From Flavobacterium nitrogenifigens (lineage in GTDB: Bacteria; Bacteroidota; Bacteroidia; Flavobacteriales; Flavobacteriaceae), in contig NZ_QJRI01000173.1 in NCBI RefSeq assembly GCF_003254565.1, positions 147,555-211,554 of the forward strand: a stretch of 64,000 nt of DNA, written 5' to 3'. Of this stretch, positions 34,306 to 43,896 are shown piece by piece. The notes beneath the pieces are model-generated. The model did no database searches, was not told the DNA's origin, and saw only the letters and a list, made by a program, of their open reading frames with translations. Each line of letters begins with the position of its first letter. Within the stretch, counting starts at the first letter, position 1. Position numbers and translations under genes: made by a program.

Positions 34306-34335
34306 AATCTTATGGTTATAATGACTACAAGTATA
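34306..34335 (-). promoter_or_regulatory. 30-bp element upstream of the double-glycine peptide gene
   Basis: ATCTTATGGT, 5 nt, TGACTACAAGT, 1 nt, TAA; same words and spacing as 32161-32190. It lies 110 bases before the peptide ATG. The rest of the 480-bp gap to lepA is AT-rich with no other gene seen. Confidence 0.5.
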
Positions 34336-34583
34336 ATCATATTTAATTAAACCGACAATTATTCGCACAAATTTTACAAATTACTCAGCTAAAATTCATT
34401 TTTACCATTTTTTCAATAAACAATAATTGAAATAAATCTATAAATGCAAACATTCTTCAAGTTTTTGATTGAATGCGAAACAGTAATTTAAATAGAATAG
34501 ATACGTTTAGAGACTGAAAAACAGCTTTTTGACTTCAAATTTCAAAATCGTGCAACTAAATTCCAGAATCCAAAACTTTGCGC

Positions 34584-34591
34584 TATCTTTG
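34584..34591 (+). promoter_or_regulatory. Putative -7 element of lepA
   Basis: TATCTTTG matches TAnnTTTG and is 88 bases before the ATG, giving a long 5' leader. No convincing -33 TTG is seen. Confidence 0.3.
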
Positions 34592-34679
34592 CCACTTGAT
34601 AAGATGCGTCAAAACGATTGCTACAGCGCATTTTACACAAAAAAATACTTAAAACTCGATAGAGAACTGATATACTAAA

Positions 34680-36476
34680 ATGAAGAAGATTCGTAACTTT
34701 TGCATTATTGCACACATTGACCACGGTAAAAGTACATTGGCGGACAGATTACTAGGCGCAACACAAACCGTTACAGCTCGTGAAGAAAAAGCACAATTGC
34801 TTGACAACATGGATCTGGAGCGCGAGCGTGGAATTACCATTAAGAGTCATGCCATCCAGATGGAATACAAATACAAGGGCGAAGAATATATCTTAAACTT
34901 AATTGATACTCCTGGTCACGTAGACTTTTCTTATGAAGTTTCTAGATCTATCGCTGCCTGCGAAGGAGCTTTATTGATTGTTGATGCGGCACAAAGTATT
35001 CAAGCACAAACGATTTCAAATTTATATTTGGCACTTGAGAACGACTTAGAAATCATTCCGGTTTTAAATAAAGTTGATTTACCAAGTGCTAATCCAGAAG
35101 AAGTTAGTGATGATATTATCGATTTATTAGGATGCAAATTAGAAGATATTATTCACGCTTCAGGAAAAACTGGTTTTGGTGTTGAGAACATTCTTGCTGC
35201 CATTATCGAAAAAATCCCTGCTCCAAAAGGAAATCCAGAAGAGCCATTACAAGCTTTAATTTTTGACTCGGTTTACAATCCATTCCGCGGAATTGAGGTA
35301 ATCTTTAGAGTTGTAAATGGTGAAATCAAAAAAGGCCAGAAAATTAAATTCATGGCTACAGATAACGAATATTTTGCTGACGAAATTGGAACTTTAAAAC
35401 TTAATCAAGTTCCTAAAAATGTAGTTTCGGCAGGAGACGTTGGTTATTTGATTTCTGGAATTAAAGAAGCTCGCGAAGTAAAAGTGGGTGATACCATTAC
35501 AGATGCAAAAGTTCCGACAACAAATATGGTTGCTGGTTTTGAGGATGTAAAACCAATGGTATTCGCAGGTATCTATCCTGTAGATACAGAAGATTATGAA
35601 GACTTGCGTTCTTCAATGGAAAAATTACAATTGAATGATGCATCTTTAGTGTTTACTCCTGAAAGTTCTGCAGCATTAGGATTTGGTTTCCGTTGCGGAT
35701 TCTTAGGAATGCTTCACATGGAAATTATCCAAGAACGTTTAGAGCGTGAGTTTGATATGACTGTAATTACTACAGTTCCTAACGTTTCGTATTTGGCTTA
35801 CACTAAAAAAGAGCCAGAAAAAGCTATTGTTGTAAACAACCCTTCAGACTTACCAGAGCCTTCAAAATTGGATAGAGTTGAAGAGCCATTTATTAAAGCT
35901 ACCATCATTACAAAATCTGACTTTGTTGGAAACGTAATGAGTTTATGTATCGAAAAACGTGGTTTAATTACAAACCAAACGTATTTAACTACAGAAAGAG
36001 TTGAATTGAATTTCGACATGCCTTTGGCAGAAATTGTATTCGATTTCTATGATCGTTTAAAAACAGTTTCTAAAGGTTATGCTTCTTTCGATTACTCTCC
36101 TATCGGAATGCGTACTTCGAAATTAGTTAAATTGGACGTTCTTTTGAATGCTCAAACAGTTGATGCACTTTCTGCATTGATCCACGAAGATAACGCTTAC
36201 AACATCGGTAAAAAAATGACCGAGAAATTACGTGAATTAATTCCAAGACAGCAATTTGATATTCCGATTCAGGCTGCCATTGGAGCTAAGATTATTGCTC
36301 GTGAAACTATTAAAGCACTTCGTAAAGACGTTACAGCAAAATGTTACGGTGGAGATATTTCGCGTAAGCGTAAACTTCTTGAAAAACAGAAAAAAGGTAA
36401 AAAACGTATGCGTCAAGTAGGAAACGTTGAGATTCCGCAAGAAGCATTTATGGCTGTTTTGAAATTGAATGACTAG
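34680..36476 (+). CDS. lepA: Elongation factor 4 (LepA), ribosome back-translocase GTPase
   Basis: A 598-residue translational GTPase with all family blocks: G1 [15 protein letters not shown], switch with [13 protein letters not shown]3 DTPGHVDF, G4 NKVDLPSA, then EF-G-like domains II, III and V, and the LepA-specific basic C-terminal domain ([39 protein letters not shown]). It acts on stalled or back-translocated ribosomes. Length is that of the family. The gene is alone in its direction with a weak hairpin after it. Confidence 0.98.
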   Translation: MKKIRNFCIIAHIDHGKSTLADRLLGATQTVTAREEKAQLLDNMDLERERGITIKSHAIQMEYKYKGEEYILNLIDTPGHVDFSYEVSRSIAACEGALLIVDAAQSIQAQTISNLYLALENDLEIIPVLNKVDLPSANPEEVSDDIIDLLGCKLEDIIHASGKTGFGVENILAAIIEKIPAPKGNPEEPLQALIFDSVYNPFRGIEVIFRVVNGEIKKGQKIKFMATDNEYFADEIGTLKLNQVPKNVVSAGDVGYLISGIKEAREVKVGDTITDAKVPTTNMVAGFEDVKPMVFAGIYPVDTEDYEDLRSSMEKLQLNDASLVFTPESSAALGFGFRCGFLGMLHMEIIQERLEREFDMTVITTVPNVSYLAYTKKEPEKAIVVNNPSDLPEPSKLDRVEEPFIKATIITKSDFVGNVMSLCIEKRGLITNQTYLTTERVELNFDMPLAEIVFDFYDRLKTVSKGYASFDYSPIGMRTSKLVKLDVLLNAQTVDALSALIHEDNAYNIGKKMTEKLRELIPRQQFDIPIQAAIGAKIIARETIKALRKDVTAKCYGGDISRKRKLLEKQKKGKKRMRQVGNVEIPQEAFMAVLKLND

Positions 36477-36519
36477 TTCTTTTTAGATAAAAGAGTAAAG
36501 GACAAAGATAATAGATTAG

Positions 36520-36550
36520 ACCCGATGGCTCATGTTATCGGGTTTCTTGT
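36520..36550 (+). terminator. Probable lepA terminator
   Basis: ACCCGAT (36520-36526) and ATCGGGT (36537-36543) form a 7-bp stem with a 10-nt loop, followed by TTCTTGTT, a weak T tract, 43 bases past the stop. Confidence 0.55.
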
Positions 36551-36713
36551 TATAAATAATCTATTTCTGGTTTTTAAAAAACGTAAGTTAAAACTTATTT
36601 TTTATAAAAATATTAACTTAATCGATTGTTTTTTAACGCTTTTACAAAAACTTAAAGTTAATTTTAAGATAAAATTGTATTTTTAATCTTACAACTTTAA
36701 AAAATAAAAGATT

Positions 36714-37331
36714 ATGAAAACCAAATTATCTGTTATTCTAGCATTATTTACATTTTACTTTGCAAATGCACAGCAAGATCAAGTTGATTCAGAAATGAAT
36801 TCTGCAAAAGGTATTACTTTCCAACATGGCGATATGTTTATAGAAGGTTCTATCCAGATCACTACTGGTGGAGATAAAGACTATTATGCTTTTAATCCCA
36901 AATTTGGATATTTTCTTAATGATAAATTTGCCGTTGGGGGACAATTGAGCTATTCTAGCAATAAAGTTGAAGCAACCGATGAAAAAACTAACATTTTTGG
37001 AATCGGTGGTTTCGCAAGATATTATGTATTGGAACTCGATAAAAAACGATTCAAAGCCTATGGAGAAGTAGGTTTAGGATACGGCAGAAATAAATACGAA
37101 AGTCCAATTACTGGCACAGATAATAGCAATAGTCTAACAGCCAATATCAATGTTGGTTTAAATTATTTCCTAACCAAAAACATTGCAGTTACTTTTACTC
37201 TTGCTAATTTATTATCATACAACAGTGTTTCTCCAGAAAACGGTCCATCTTCAGATACTTTCCAATTAAACATCAACTTATTTGAAAACATCTTTGATCA
37301 ACCAAAATTCGGATTATTGTTTAGATTTTAA
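36714..37331 (+). CDS. Outer-membrane beta-barrel protein
   Basis: A 205-residue exported protein; the signal peptide ends at FYFANAQ (residue 19). The mature part alternates hydrophobic and polar residues with turn-Gly/Asn, as in small OmpX/porin-like barrels: DYYAFNPKFGYFLNDKFAVG, GIGGFARYYV, AYGEVGLGYG, and a final strand FGLLFRF ending in Phe. Probably an 8-stranded barrel. Function unknown. It ends the ordinary region before the AT-rich effector-like island. Confidence 0.85.
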   Translation: MKTKLSVILALFTFYFANAQQDQVDSEMNSAKGITFQHGDMFIEGSIQITTGGDKDYYAFNPKFGYFLNDKFAVGGQLSYSSNKVEATDEKTNIFGIGGFARYYVLELDKKRFKAYGEVGLGYGRNKYESPITGTDNSNSLTANINVGLNYFLTKNIAVTFTLANLLSYNSVSPENGPSSDTFQLNINLFENIFDQPKFGLLFRF

Positions 37332-37354
37332 TTCGTTTTAACGATTTACACATA

Positions 37355-37390
37355 AAAGCTGTTCTAAACTAGAACAGCTTTTTTTTTTAT
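37355..37390 (+). terminator. Terminator after the beta-barrel gene
   Basis: AAAGCTGTTCTAAACTAGAACAGCTTT with a long T-run: a perfect stem of about 11 bp. It isolates the island that follows. Confidence 0.9.
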
Positions 37391-37460
37391 CCCAAAACCT
37401 AATAATGAAAGAAAAATAGTATATTTGATAATTGTAATACAAATCCTATATTTCTTTTAT

Positions 37461-38702
37461 ATGCCTAATTATTATATACCTGAATTCTCATATAGTAATT
37501 ATACTACTTATGGAATTAAAGAAAGAGATACACCCGAAAATGTCGCTCATAATATGGGAATTTCTGTTGATCAGTTACGTACTTACCACAATAGATTTTG
37601 TCCTTTAGAAGATTTGATTGGACCATCTTTTCCAATACATCTAAAGTTTGTTATCATCCAACCACCAACAGTTAACCTCACAGATGAACAAAAAGAACAG
37701 CAACGTCAAAAAGTAGTCTTTAATGATGCTCCCGGTAAACTTACTTTAAATCATTCTCATGGAGAAAACACATATGCCGTACAATGTACTATTGAAAATG
37801 GCAAAGAAATTTACACAATAAAACAACAAATCAAAATAAGCTGGCGAGCCAAAAACGAGGGTTACCACTTTTATTATGTATCTCGTTATGAAGATTTATA
37901 TGTAAACAACATTGCTGCAAATACAATGATAGAAGAGATTGCCCAAAAAGCTTCTCAGGCACTATACCCCATGCTTATTGTAGTTGATGAAAATGGAAAA
38001 TGGGTATATATTAATAATTATGATCAAATAGTTGAACGCTGGAATGAAACTAAAAGCAAAATAAGAAAATATTATAAAGGCGATCAAACCGAAAAATACT
38101 TTAAGATCTATGATAAAAATCTTGAAGATGAAGACAGTTTATTTTTTTCTATTCAGAAAGACTGGTTTTTAAATGCTCTGTTTAACGAAATTCATGTTCA
38201 GTATCCTCAAGATTTATCACTCAAAAAACATATTAGTTTTCCACATCTTGCTAAAACTGAAAACATACAATATTTAGTTCATCAGGAAATAGACGACCAT
38301 TTGAACATTGACAACCTTATTGTTATTGACATAAATGGAAAACTAGATGACTTTAGAACCAAGACCGATTTTCAAAATGAACTCAAAATACCAGTAAAAG
38401 AGTATTCTGAAGAAAAAGCATTAGGCAATTATAAGGCAAAATATTTTCTAAATCCAAATACCTACATGCCAGAAGCCTTTACAGTTTCTTGTGATCTAGC
38501 CTTAGATATACCTCAAAAATATACCGTAACAGCCACAAACCTGCATACTGCAGAAAAACTAGTAATCGCATCACGAGAATTAACATTTGCAGGCGTTTAC
38601 AAACCAGAAAAACGCAACTATTCTCTTCTTTATATAATCTTACTATTCATCTTGGGCATATCAATAATCATTTTTACAAAAATATTTCTTTCACGTCAAT
38701 AA
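37461..38702 (+). CDS. LysM-like protein with C-terminal membrane anchor (effector-module gene 1)
   Basis: A 413-residue protein. The first 60 residues contain a LysM-like repeat (YGIKERDTPENVAHNMGISV, DQLRTYHNRF), which binds peptidoglycan or works as a fold in phage-tail and T6SS spike-associated proteins. A long middle part is unlike anything I know. The C-terminus has one transmembrane helix (LLYIILLFILGISIIIF) and a short basic tail. I start at ATG 37461 (MPNYYIPEF); the longer reading has no better start. The DUF4280 gene follows after 41 bases, so a shared transcript is likely. Possibly a delivery adaptor (inference). Confidence 0.7.
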   Translation: MPNYYIPEFSYSNYTTYGIKERDTPENVAHNMGISVDQLRTYHNRFCPLEDLIGPSFPIHLKFVIIQPPTVNLTDEQKEQQRQKVVFNDAPGKLTLNHSHGENTYAVQCTIENGKEIYTIKQQIKISWRAKNEGYHFYYVSRYEDLYVNNIAANTMIEEIAQKASQALYPMLIVVDENGKWVYINNYDQIVERWNETKSKIRKYYKGDQTEKYFKIYDKNLEDEDSLFFSIQKDWFLNALFNEIHVQYPQDLSLKKHISFPHLAKTENIQYLVHQEIDDHLNIDNLIVIDINGKLDDFRTKTDFQNELKIPVKEYSEEKALGNYKAKYFLNPNTYMPEAFTVSCDLALDIPQKYTVTATNLHTAEKLVIASRELTFAGVYKPEKRNYSLLYIILLFILGISIIIFTKIFLSRQ

Positions 38703-38743
38703 GACTTTAACAAAAAAAACAGCAACACACTAAAAAAAATATT

Positions 38744-39244
38744 ATGAGCGAGGAACATTTTGTAGTACAAGGCGCAACCTGTAAATGCAAGTTGAGTCAA
38801 GACAGTTCTAAAACAGATAAACTTAAGGTAAAATCACAGTCGAAACATTTTGGTAACGACAACGGTTCAAACAAACTTATTGCAACAACTAAAGAATTAG
38901 GGCAGACTTTAGAAAATAACTCCTTTGGAAATTGCTTAAAACAACCGCTAGGAAATAATCAATACAAGAAATGCATTGTGGACATTATTCAATGGGATAA
39001 TTTTCACGAAAAAATTACACTTAGTAATCAAGGTAAAAAATTACTTGAAAACAGTAAAGCAACATGTTCAATGGGTGCCCCAGATTGTATTGAAATTGTA
39101 AATCACGGACAAACGGCAGAACCCGGTGAACAAAACTTTAAAAACATAAACCCGATGGTTCATAACCTCATAAATCCTATGGTTGATGTGAGAGAAATGT
39201 ATACCAAAAAAGCAAAACATGAAGGTCTAAAGTTTAACGATTAA
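38744..39244 (+). CDS. DUF4280 (PAAR-like) protein
   Basis: A 166-residue cytoplasmic-type protein. The start HFVVQGATCKCK and the later block ATCSMGAPDCIEIVNHGQ are the two halves of the DUF4280 domain, a PAAR-like fold found at tips of type VI and extracellular contractile injection systems, where it sharpens the spike and carries effectors. Six Cys are present, several in CxC or CxxC-like spacing typical of the family's metal-binding tip. It directly precedes the large OmpA-domain protein (10 bases), so that protein is the candidate cargo (inference). Confidence 0.8.
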   Translation: MSEEHFVVQGATCKCKLSQDSSKTDKLKVKSQSKHFGNDNGSNKLIATTKELGQTLENNSFGNCLKQPLGNNQYKKCIVDIIQWDNFHEKITLSNQGKKLLENSKATCSMGAPDCIEIVNHGQTAEPGEQNFKNINPMVHNLINPMVDVREMYTKKAKHEGLKFND

Positions 39245-39254
39245 ATTGTTGGAA

Positions 39255-42017
39255 ATGGCAAAAGGTGTTAAAAAAATAAAATGGACAGGGAGAGGCAGAG
39301 TGATAAGCAATATGTCTATTCCTAATAAAAAAATAACAATTACAGCAGATCAAGTTGTTACATTCGAGGTTGACCAATGGTATAAAGACACAACAGAAGA
39401 TGAGAAAAAAAAGAATTTAACTTGGATATATCAAGACCGAAAAAAGCTAACCATAATTTATCAAAGAACTTTGGTCGCAAGTACTCCTTTTCAAGTAACT
39501 ATACCTCCTCATTTATGTGGGCCATTTCAATATTATCTTGAAGCAAGTCTTGGTGGAAAAAGAGATTTTCATGATGAAACGGGCTTATATATTAGTGGCT
39601 ATTCACCTCCAAAGATAGTAAGCAACAAATGGTGCAAAATCTACAATGGCGAGGATGTTAGCAAAAAACATACTTTCTCCTATGGAGAAACGATATATCT
39701 AAATTTAAAAACAGAAGGCCTTAACGGACATAAAAACATGCAAATCGAAATTTTTAGACATTTCATGATTTTTAAAGATCCGCTTATGCGCAAAATTTTT
39801 AGCGTAGAAGTCATTGATGGCGAAATAAATCTAGAAATTAAAAACACATTTGCCTGGTACTCCTCTATTAAAGATCTTCAAGAAACAGAAGAATTTTATA
39901 TAAAAATTTACGATCCAGTTACCAAGACCTATATTACTGGCGAAAAAGGCATAATCGATCATGCCAAGTATCTAAAAATTAAGAAAAAAGTTGTTTCTCA
40001 AGAAATAAAACCTCCAACAAATATATCTCCAATAAAAAAAGGTGAGCCTGATAAAAATGAAGAGCGATATGAGCTTTGTAAGTTTGAAACTATCTCTATA
40101 ACAGAACCTACAAAAACACCTGTAGAATTATTTAATAATGGTAAAAATTTAAGCAAAGTAACAAATCCAAAAACGCCTATTTCAAAAACCATTCTATTTG
40201 AATTTGAAAAACATGAAATAACCGCAGAAGCCAAAACACAGCTCAACAATGTTTTACAATACTTATTGCAATCACATTTTTCAACAATAAAAATTGACTG
40301 TCATGCTTGTGTAATTGGCAAGGAACAATACAATCAAAAATTATCACAACAGCGCAGTGATGCTGTAAAAAAACTATTTGTTGATGGAGGTCTGGACGCC
40401 CGACGTATTATTTCAATAGGCCGTGGCGAAGTAAACCCAACCGATGACAAAAAGGGACGAGATAATATAAAATACAAAAATGAAAAAGAATACATCGAGA
40501 ATCGTCGTGTAGATATTGCATTTGACTCTCTTGGTCACGACGCTCAAACTATAATTTATGAAACTATTGCGCCAAGCCATAGCCAAAACATTACTATTGA
40601 CGTTACAGAATATCAAAACAAGGCCTGTTTTACAGGTAAACACAAAAAAAACATTAGAGTAAATTCAACAGAGTATCCTAAAGCAAAGGATCAGGTGGGT
40701 AATAAATTAGATTTTCCGGTAAAGTCAGATTTGTCATGGATGAATCCTGCTCCATTACAATATATATGGCCAAGATATAACATAACGCATGTTTTAAATG
40801 TTGAAAAAAGTATGGATTCAGCAAACAACTATTTTATTGATGTTCATTCTTGCAGATATTTTTCCAATGATGCTAATCATACTATTCAGATAAAAGCCTA
40901 CCCAGATATAAAATGGACATTTGAGTTTTTCTTAAACCTTACTAATGATTTAAGTGTTAAATGGCAGAATAAAAATGAATTTGATGTAAAGGAGTTGCAA
41001 AAAAAATCTGGCAAAATAGGTGCTGAAAGAAGATGGAAGCAAAAAGATGCTTCAATTGGTTTTAGCTTAAAAGCCAAATGGGATAACGAAAAACAAAGTA
41101 AGGAATTAAAAGCTGAGTACGAGACAAAATTCAAAAAAGCTTACGATATATTTGCCTCAATAGGCGCATTAGCCGATGGTATTACAAATAAAACTAAAGG
41201 AACCTTCAGCGACACTGTATCTAAGAGTATTCCTGCAAGTTTTGTTGTAAAACCGCCTAATCTATCTTTTACTGGAGATTGGTTTTTAGCCCATCCAAAA
41301 GATAACAAAACTATAATTGGAACAGATGTAACTATTGGTTTACATGCCAAACCTCTTATTGGACTGGAAGTAACAATTGATTTGTTAGGAGCTATTGTTT
41401 TTGCAGGTGGCGAAATATTTGGTTTAGGCCCAGGAGTATTAAAATTATACAATGCAATTCAAGGACAATTAAAAAATGGAATAAAGGCTGGCAATGAACA
41501 AAATGGCTTAAGCGCAAGTGTTGATATTTATATGGATTTAATTATTACCAATACTATAACAATAAATACCGATATCAATTTTAATACGGCAGGAAAAACA
41601 AAAGATGCAAAATTACAATTAGAAACTGAAGCTAAACTAAAAGTAGAGCTAAAGGTTGGTATTAAAATAAAGGGAGAAGCAGCCATTGTTATCATTAAAG
41701 TTAAAGCTTATTTTGAAGCCTCAGCAAGTGCTGAAGCTTCTATAACGTTTGCACATACTTTTAACTATGATGAAAAAGGACTGTACTACAGACCAAAGCT
41801 TGGATTTGATGGTATGGATGCAAAATATGTAGTTAGAATAAGTGTAAGTCTCGCGATGAAAATTGTGAAAGATAAAAAATCAGTAGAAGAAACTCGTGAA
41901 GACGATTATAAAATTGCAGAGGGAACTATAAAAGATGTTATTCCTCCGTTTGATGTCATAAAAGAATTAGAAGAATTATTTAATATGAGTGCCAATATTC
42001 CATTAATTAAAAATTAA
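39255..42017 (+). CDS. Large OmpA-domain protein, candidate injected effector
   Basis: A 920-residue protein without signal peptide. About 1-270 is beta-rich (PFQVTIPPHLCGPFQYYLEA). About 315-425 is an OmpA-like peptidoglycan-binding domain (ILFEFEKHEITAEAKTQLNN, KLSQQRSDAVKKLFVDGGLD, EYIENRRVDIAFDS). The remaining 490 residues match nothing I know. They include a hydrophobic stretch PLIGLEVTIDLLGAIVFAGG and alternating beta-like repeats (KLKVELKVGIKIKGEA). Without a secretion signal but next to a PAAR-like gene and lipoproteins, the likeliest role is a toxin acting in a target's periplasm or membrane. Start ATG 39255; TTGs at 39246 and 39249 are in frame. Confidence 0.72.
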   Translation: MAKGVKKIKWTGRGRVISNMSIPNKKITITADQVVTFEVDQWYKDTTEDEKKKNLTWIYQDRKKLTIIYQRTLVASTPFQVTIPPHLCGPFQYYLEASLGGKRDFHDETGLYISGYSPPKIVSNKWCKIYNGEDVSKKHTFSYGETIYLNLKTEGLNGHKNMQIEIFRHFMIFKDPLMRKIFSVEVIDGEINLEIKNTFAWYSSIKDLQETEEFYIKIYDPVTKTYITGEKGIIDHAKYLKIKKKVVSQEIKPPTNISPIKKGEPDKNEERYELCKFETISITEPTKTPVELFNNGKNLSKVTNPKTPISKTILFEFEKHEITAEAKTQLNNVLQYLLQSHFSTIKIDCHACVIGKEQYNQKLSQQRSDAVKKLFVDGGLDARRIISIGRGEVNPTDDKKGRDNIKYKNEKEYIENRRVDIAFDSLGHDAQTIIYETIAPSHSQNITIDVTEYQNKACFTGKHKKNIRVNSTEYPKAKDQVGNKLDFPVKSDLSWMNPAPLQYIWPRYNITHVLNVEKSMDSANNYFIDVHSCRYFSNDANHTIQIKAYPDIKWTFEFFLNLTNDLSVKWQNKNEFDVKELQKKSGKIGAERRWKQKDASIGFSLKAKWDNEKQSKELKAEYETKFKKAYDIFASIGALADGITNKTKGTFSDTVSKSIPASFVVKPPNLSFTGDWFLAHPKDNKTIIGTDVTIGLHAKPLIGLEVTIDLLGAIVFAGGEIFGLGPGVLKLYNAIQGQLKNGIKAGNEQNGLSASVDIYMDLIITNTITINTDINFNTAGKTKDAKLQLETEAKLKVELKVGIKIKGEAAIVIIKVKAYFEASASAEASITFAHTFNYDEKGLYYRPKLGFDGMDAKYVVRISVSLAMKIVKDKKSVEETREDDYKIAEGTIKDVIPPFDVIKELEELFNMSANIPLIKN

Positions 42018-42024
42018 AATAACT

Positions 42025-42684
42025 ATGAAAAATTTTATCTTATTATTTACAACCATTATAATCATGACATCATGTAATTCTCAAACGGATCTAGAAACGT
42101 TAAAATTTGACTCTGACATTTCATCAATAGTTACTGATACAACAATATTTGAAAAAGATGAAAACATCAGATATAGTTTTGTTGGTTATGTAACTACAAA
42201 TATTGATAATTTTAAATATGGAGATGTAAATCTCTCAAAATTAGAAATTAAAGATAATGTAAAAAGTAGTTTAATTAAATACACTAGCAATTTATCTATT
42301 TATGTTAATAATTTTAAAAACAATAAATTATCTGGTTTAATCATTAAAATTGAAAATGAAAATGAGGGTAAAAATTTATTATCCTATATGAAAACTAAAT
42401 TAGGAAAACCTCTGTTACAAAACATTTATAATAAAGACAATCATATTCAATCTAAATACTTGTGGGATGACAAAAAAAAAAATCAGTTAGTCTATATAAC
42501 ACAAAATACTGAATATTACAATAATGATAAAAATAGCTTCATTTCAACAGAAGTAACTATTTTAAAAAGAGGATTGAAATTAACTCCTGATAAAGGCAAC
42601 AATCCAGAAAGCATAAAAAAAATATTAGACGAAAACCCAAATGCATTTGATGTTTTAGAAATGTTAAAAAGTCGTTTTTATTAA
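42025..42684 (+). CDS. Lipoprotein paralogue 1 of 4, candidate immunity protein
   Basis: A 219-residue lipoprotein with lipobox Cys17 (IIIMTSCNSQTDLETL). The mature part follows the array pattern: FDxxI near the start, NFKYGDV, then LLSYMKTKLGKP and LWDDKK. It is the most diverged copy and has a longer C-terminal tail. It begins 7 bases after the large effector-like gene. With no acidic export signal right after Cys it should face the periplasm, where a protein would neutralise a periplasm- or membrane-acting toxin (inference). The DNA is conspicuously AT-rich. Confidence 0.75.
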   Translation: MKNFILLFTTIIIMTSCNSQTDLETLKFDSDISSIVTDTTIFEKDENIRYSFVGYVTTNIDNFKYGDVNLSKLEIKDNVKSSLIKYTSNLSIYVNNFKNNKLSGLIIKIENENEGKNLLSYMKTKLGKPLLQNIYNKDNHIQSKYLWDDKKKNQLVYITQNTEYYNNDKNSFISTEVTILKRGLKLTPDKGNNPESIKKILDENPNAFDVLEMLKSRFY

Positions 42685-42691
42685 TTGAATA

Positions 42692-43297
42692 ATGAAAAAA
42701 CTATTATTACTCATTATCTGTTCAATAAATGTATCATGCAATTCTCAAACAGATTTAGATGCGATAAAATTTGATGACAATGTTATAAACATTATAAAAG
42801 ATATAAAGGATGTTGAAAAAACTAGAGAAACAAATTTTGGTCTTTTGTCTTACGAAACAAATGAATTACAAAATTTTAAATTTGGAAATACATCAATTTC
42901 AAAATACAAAGTCCCTGAAAGTTATGAGTATGGCAACAATAGATTAGATATTCATGTCGATCAATATAATTCAAATAAATACATAGGTATAACTTTGGAA
43001 ATCACCAATCTTGAAGAGTCTAACAAAATATTGGAGTATTTAGAGCAAAAATACGGAAAACCTGAAAAGCGATATCAAGCTGGTGATAATAATGGTAAAG
43101 CATATTTGTGGGATATAAAACCTCTGAAAAAAGTTATTTTGGTAACTCAAGTTACAGAATATACAAGAAAAGATAAATCATATTTATCTACTCGCATTGT
43201 AGTTGCAAAAAAAGGCATAAGATTAGAAAACTCAGATGATTCTAAATTCCCTACTATTACAGATCAAATTCAATATCTCCATCCAAAATTAAAATGA
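42692..43297 (+). CDS. Lipoprotein paralogue 2 of 4, candidate immunity protein
   Basis: A 201-residue lipoprotein with lipobox Cys16 (SINVSCNSQTDLDAIKFD). It shares with its neighbours NFKFGNTSISKY.VP, NKYIGITLEITN, ILEYLEQKYGKPEKR, YLWDIK and RIVVAKKGIRLENS. No enzymatic motif is seen. The stop overlaps the next start (ATGA-type overlap, 4 bases), so translation is probably coupled. Function unknown; immunity is inferred from the array and the position behind the OmpA-domain protein. Confidence 0.75.
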   Translation: MKKLLLLIICSINVSCNSQTDLDAIKFDDNVINIIKDIKDVEKTRETNFGLLSYETNELQNFKFGNTSISKYKVPESYEYGNNRLDIHVDQYNSNKYIGITLEITNLEESNKILEYLEQKYGKPEKRYQAGDNNGKAYLWDIKPLKKVILVTQVTEYTRKDKSYLSTRIVVAKKGIRLENSDDSKFPTITDQIQYLHPKLK

Positions 43298-43896
43298 AAA
43301 AATTAATACTATTATTTACCACTGGTTTAATGATCACATCCTGCAATTCTCAAACTGACTTAGAAACCTTAAAATATGACGATGATATTTCTAACATAGT
43401 TCTAAACTTAAAAAAAAGTGAGAAAAGATTAGATGATAATAATGGATTAAAATCATATCAAACGGAAAATTTAAAAATCTTCAAATTTGGAGACATTGCC
43501 CTTTCAAATTATAGTATTCCTAATGGCTATTCCTATGGAACAAATAATCTATACATTAATGTAGATAATTATGATTCAAATAAATATTTAGGTATCACCT
43601 TAAATATTTCCAAAGAAGAAGATGGTAAAAAAATATTATCATACTTAAAAAAAAATTATGACAATCCAGAAAATAGAGATACTGGAGGAAATGGAATATC
43701 TCTTTTTTGGAATGATATAAAACATAATCAATGGATTTTTGTGTTTCAAAACAAAGAAAATACTAGAAAAAGTAATATTTATTTAGCTACTCGAATAACA
43801 ATTATCAAGCAAGGAATTAGAATAGAAAATTCATCTGACCCTAAAGTTTTTACAATTCTAGATAATTTTAATATGTCTTATCCAAAATTAAAATGA
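43294..43896 (+). CDS. Lipoprotein paralogue 3 of 4, candidate immunity protein
   Basis: A 200-residue lipoprotein with lipobox Cys17 (LMITSCNSQTDLETLKYD). Array features: IFKFGDIALSNYSIPNGYSY, NKYLGITLNISKEEDGKKIL, LFWNDIK, ATRITIIKQGIRIENSSDP. It overlaps both neighbours by 4 bases. It is closest in sequence to copies 2 and 4. No catalytic motif. Confidence 0.75.
   Translation: MKKLILLFTTGLMITSCNSQTDLETLKYDDDISNIVLNLKKSEKRLDDNNGLKSYQTENLKIFKFGDIALSNYSIPNGYSYGTNNLYINVDNYDSNKYLGITLNISKEEDGKKILSYLKKNYDNPENRDTGGNGISLFWNDIKHNQWIFVFQNKENTRKSNIYLATRITIIKQGIRIENSSDPKVFTILDNFNMSYPKLK

Noticed and set aside
34542..34840. Minus-strand ORFs of about 60 codons at the start of lepA
   Set aside because: Overlap the conserved GTPase start of lepA and have no coding character.
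41141..41452. 103-codon minus-strand ORF in the large effector-like gene
   Set aside because: Antisense to a continuous 920-codon frame; translation has no recognisable features.
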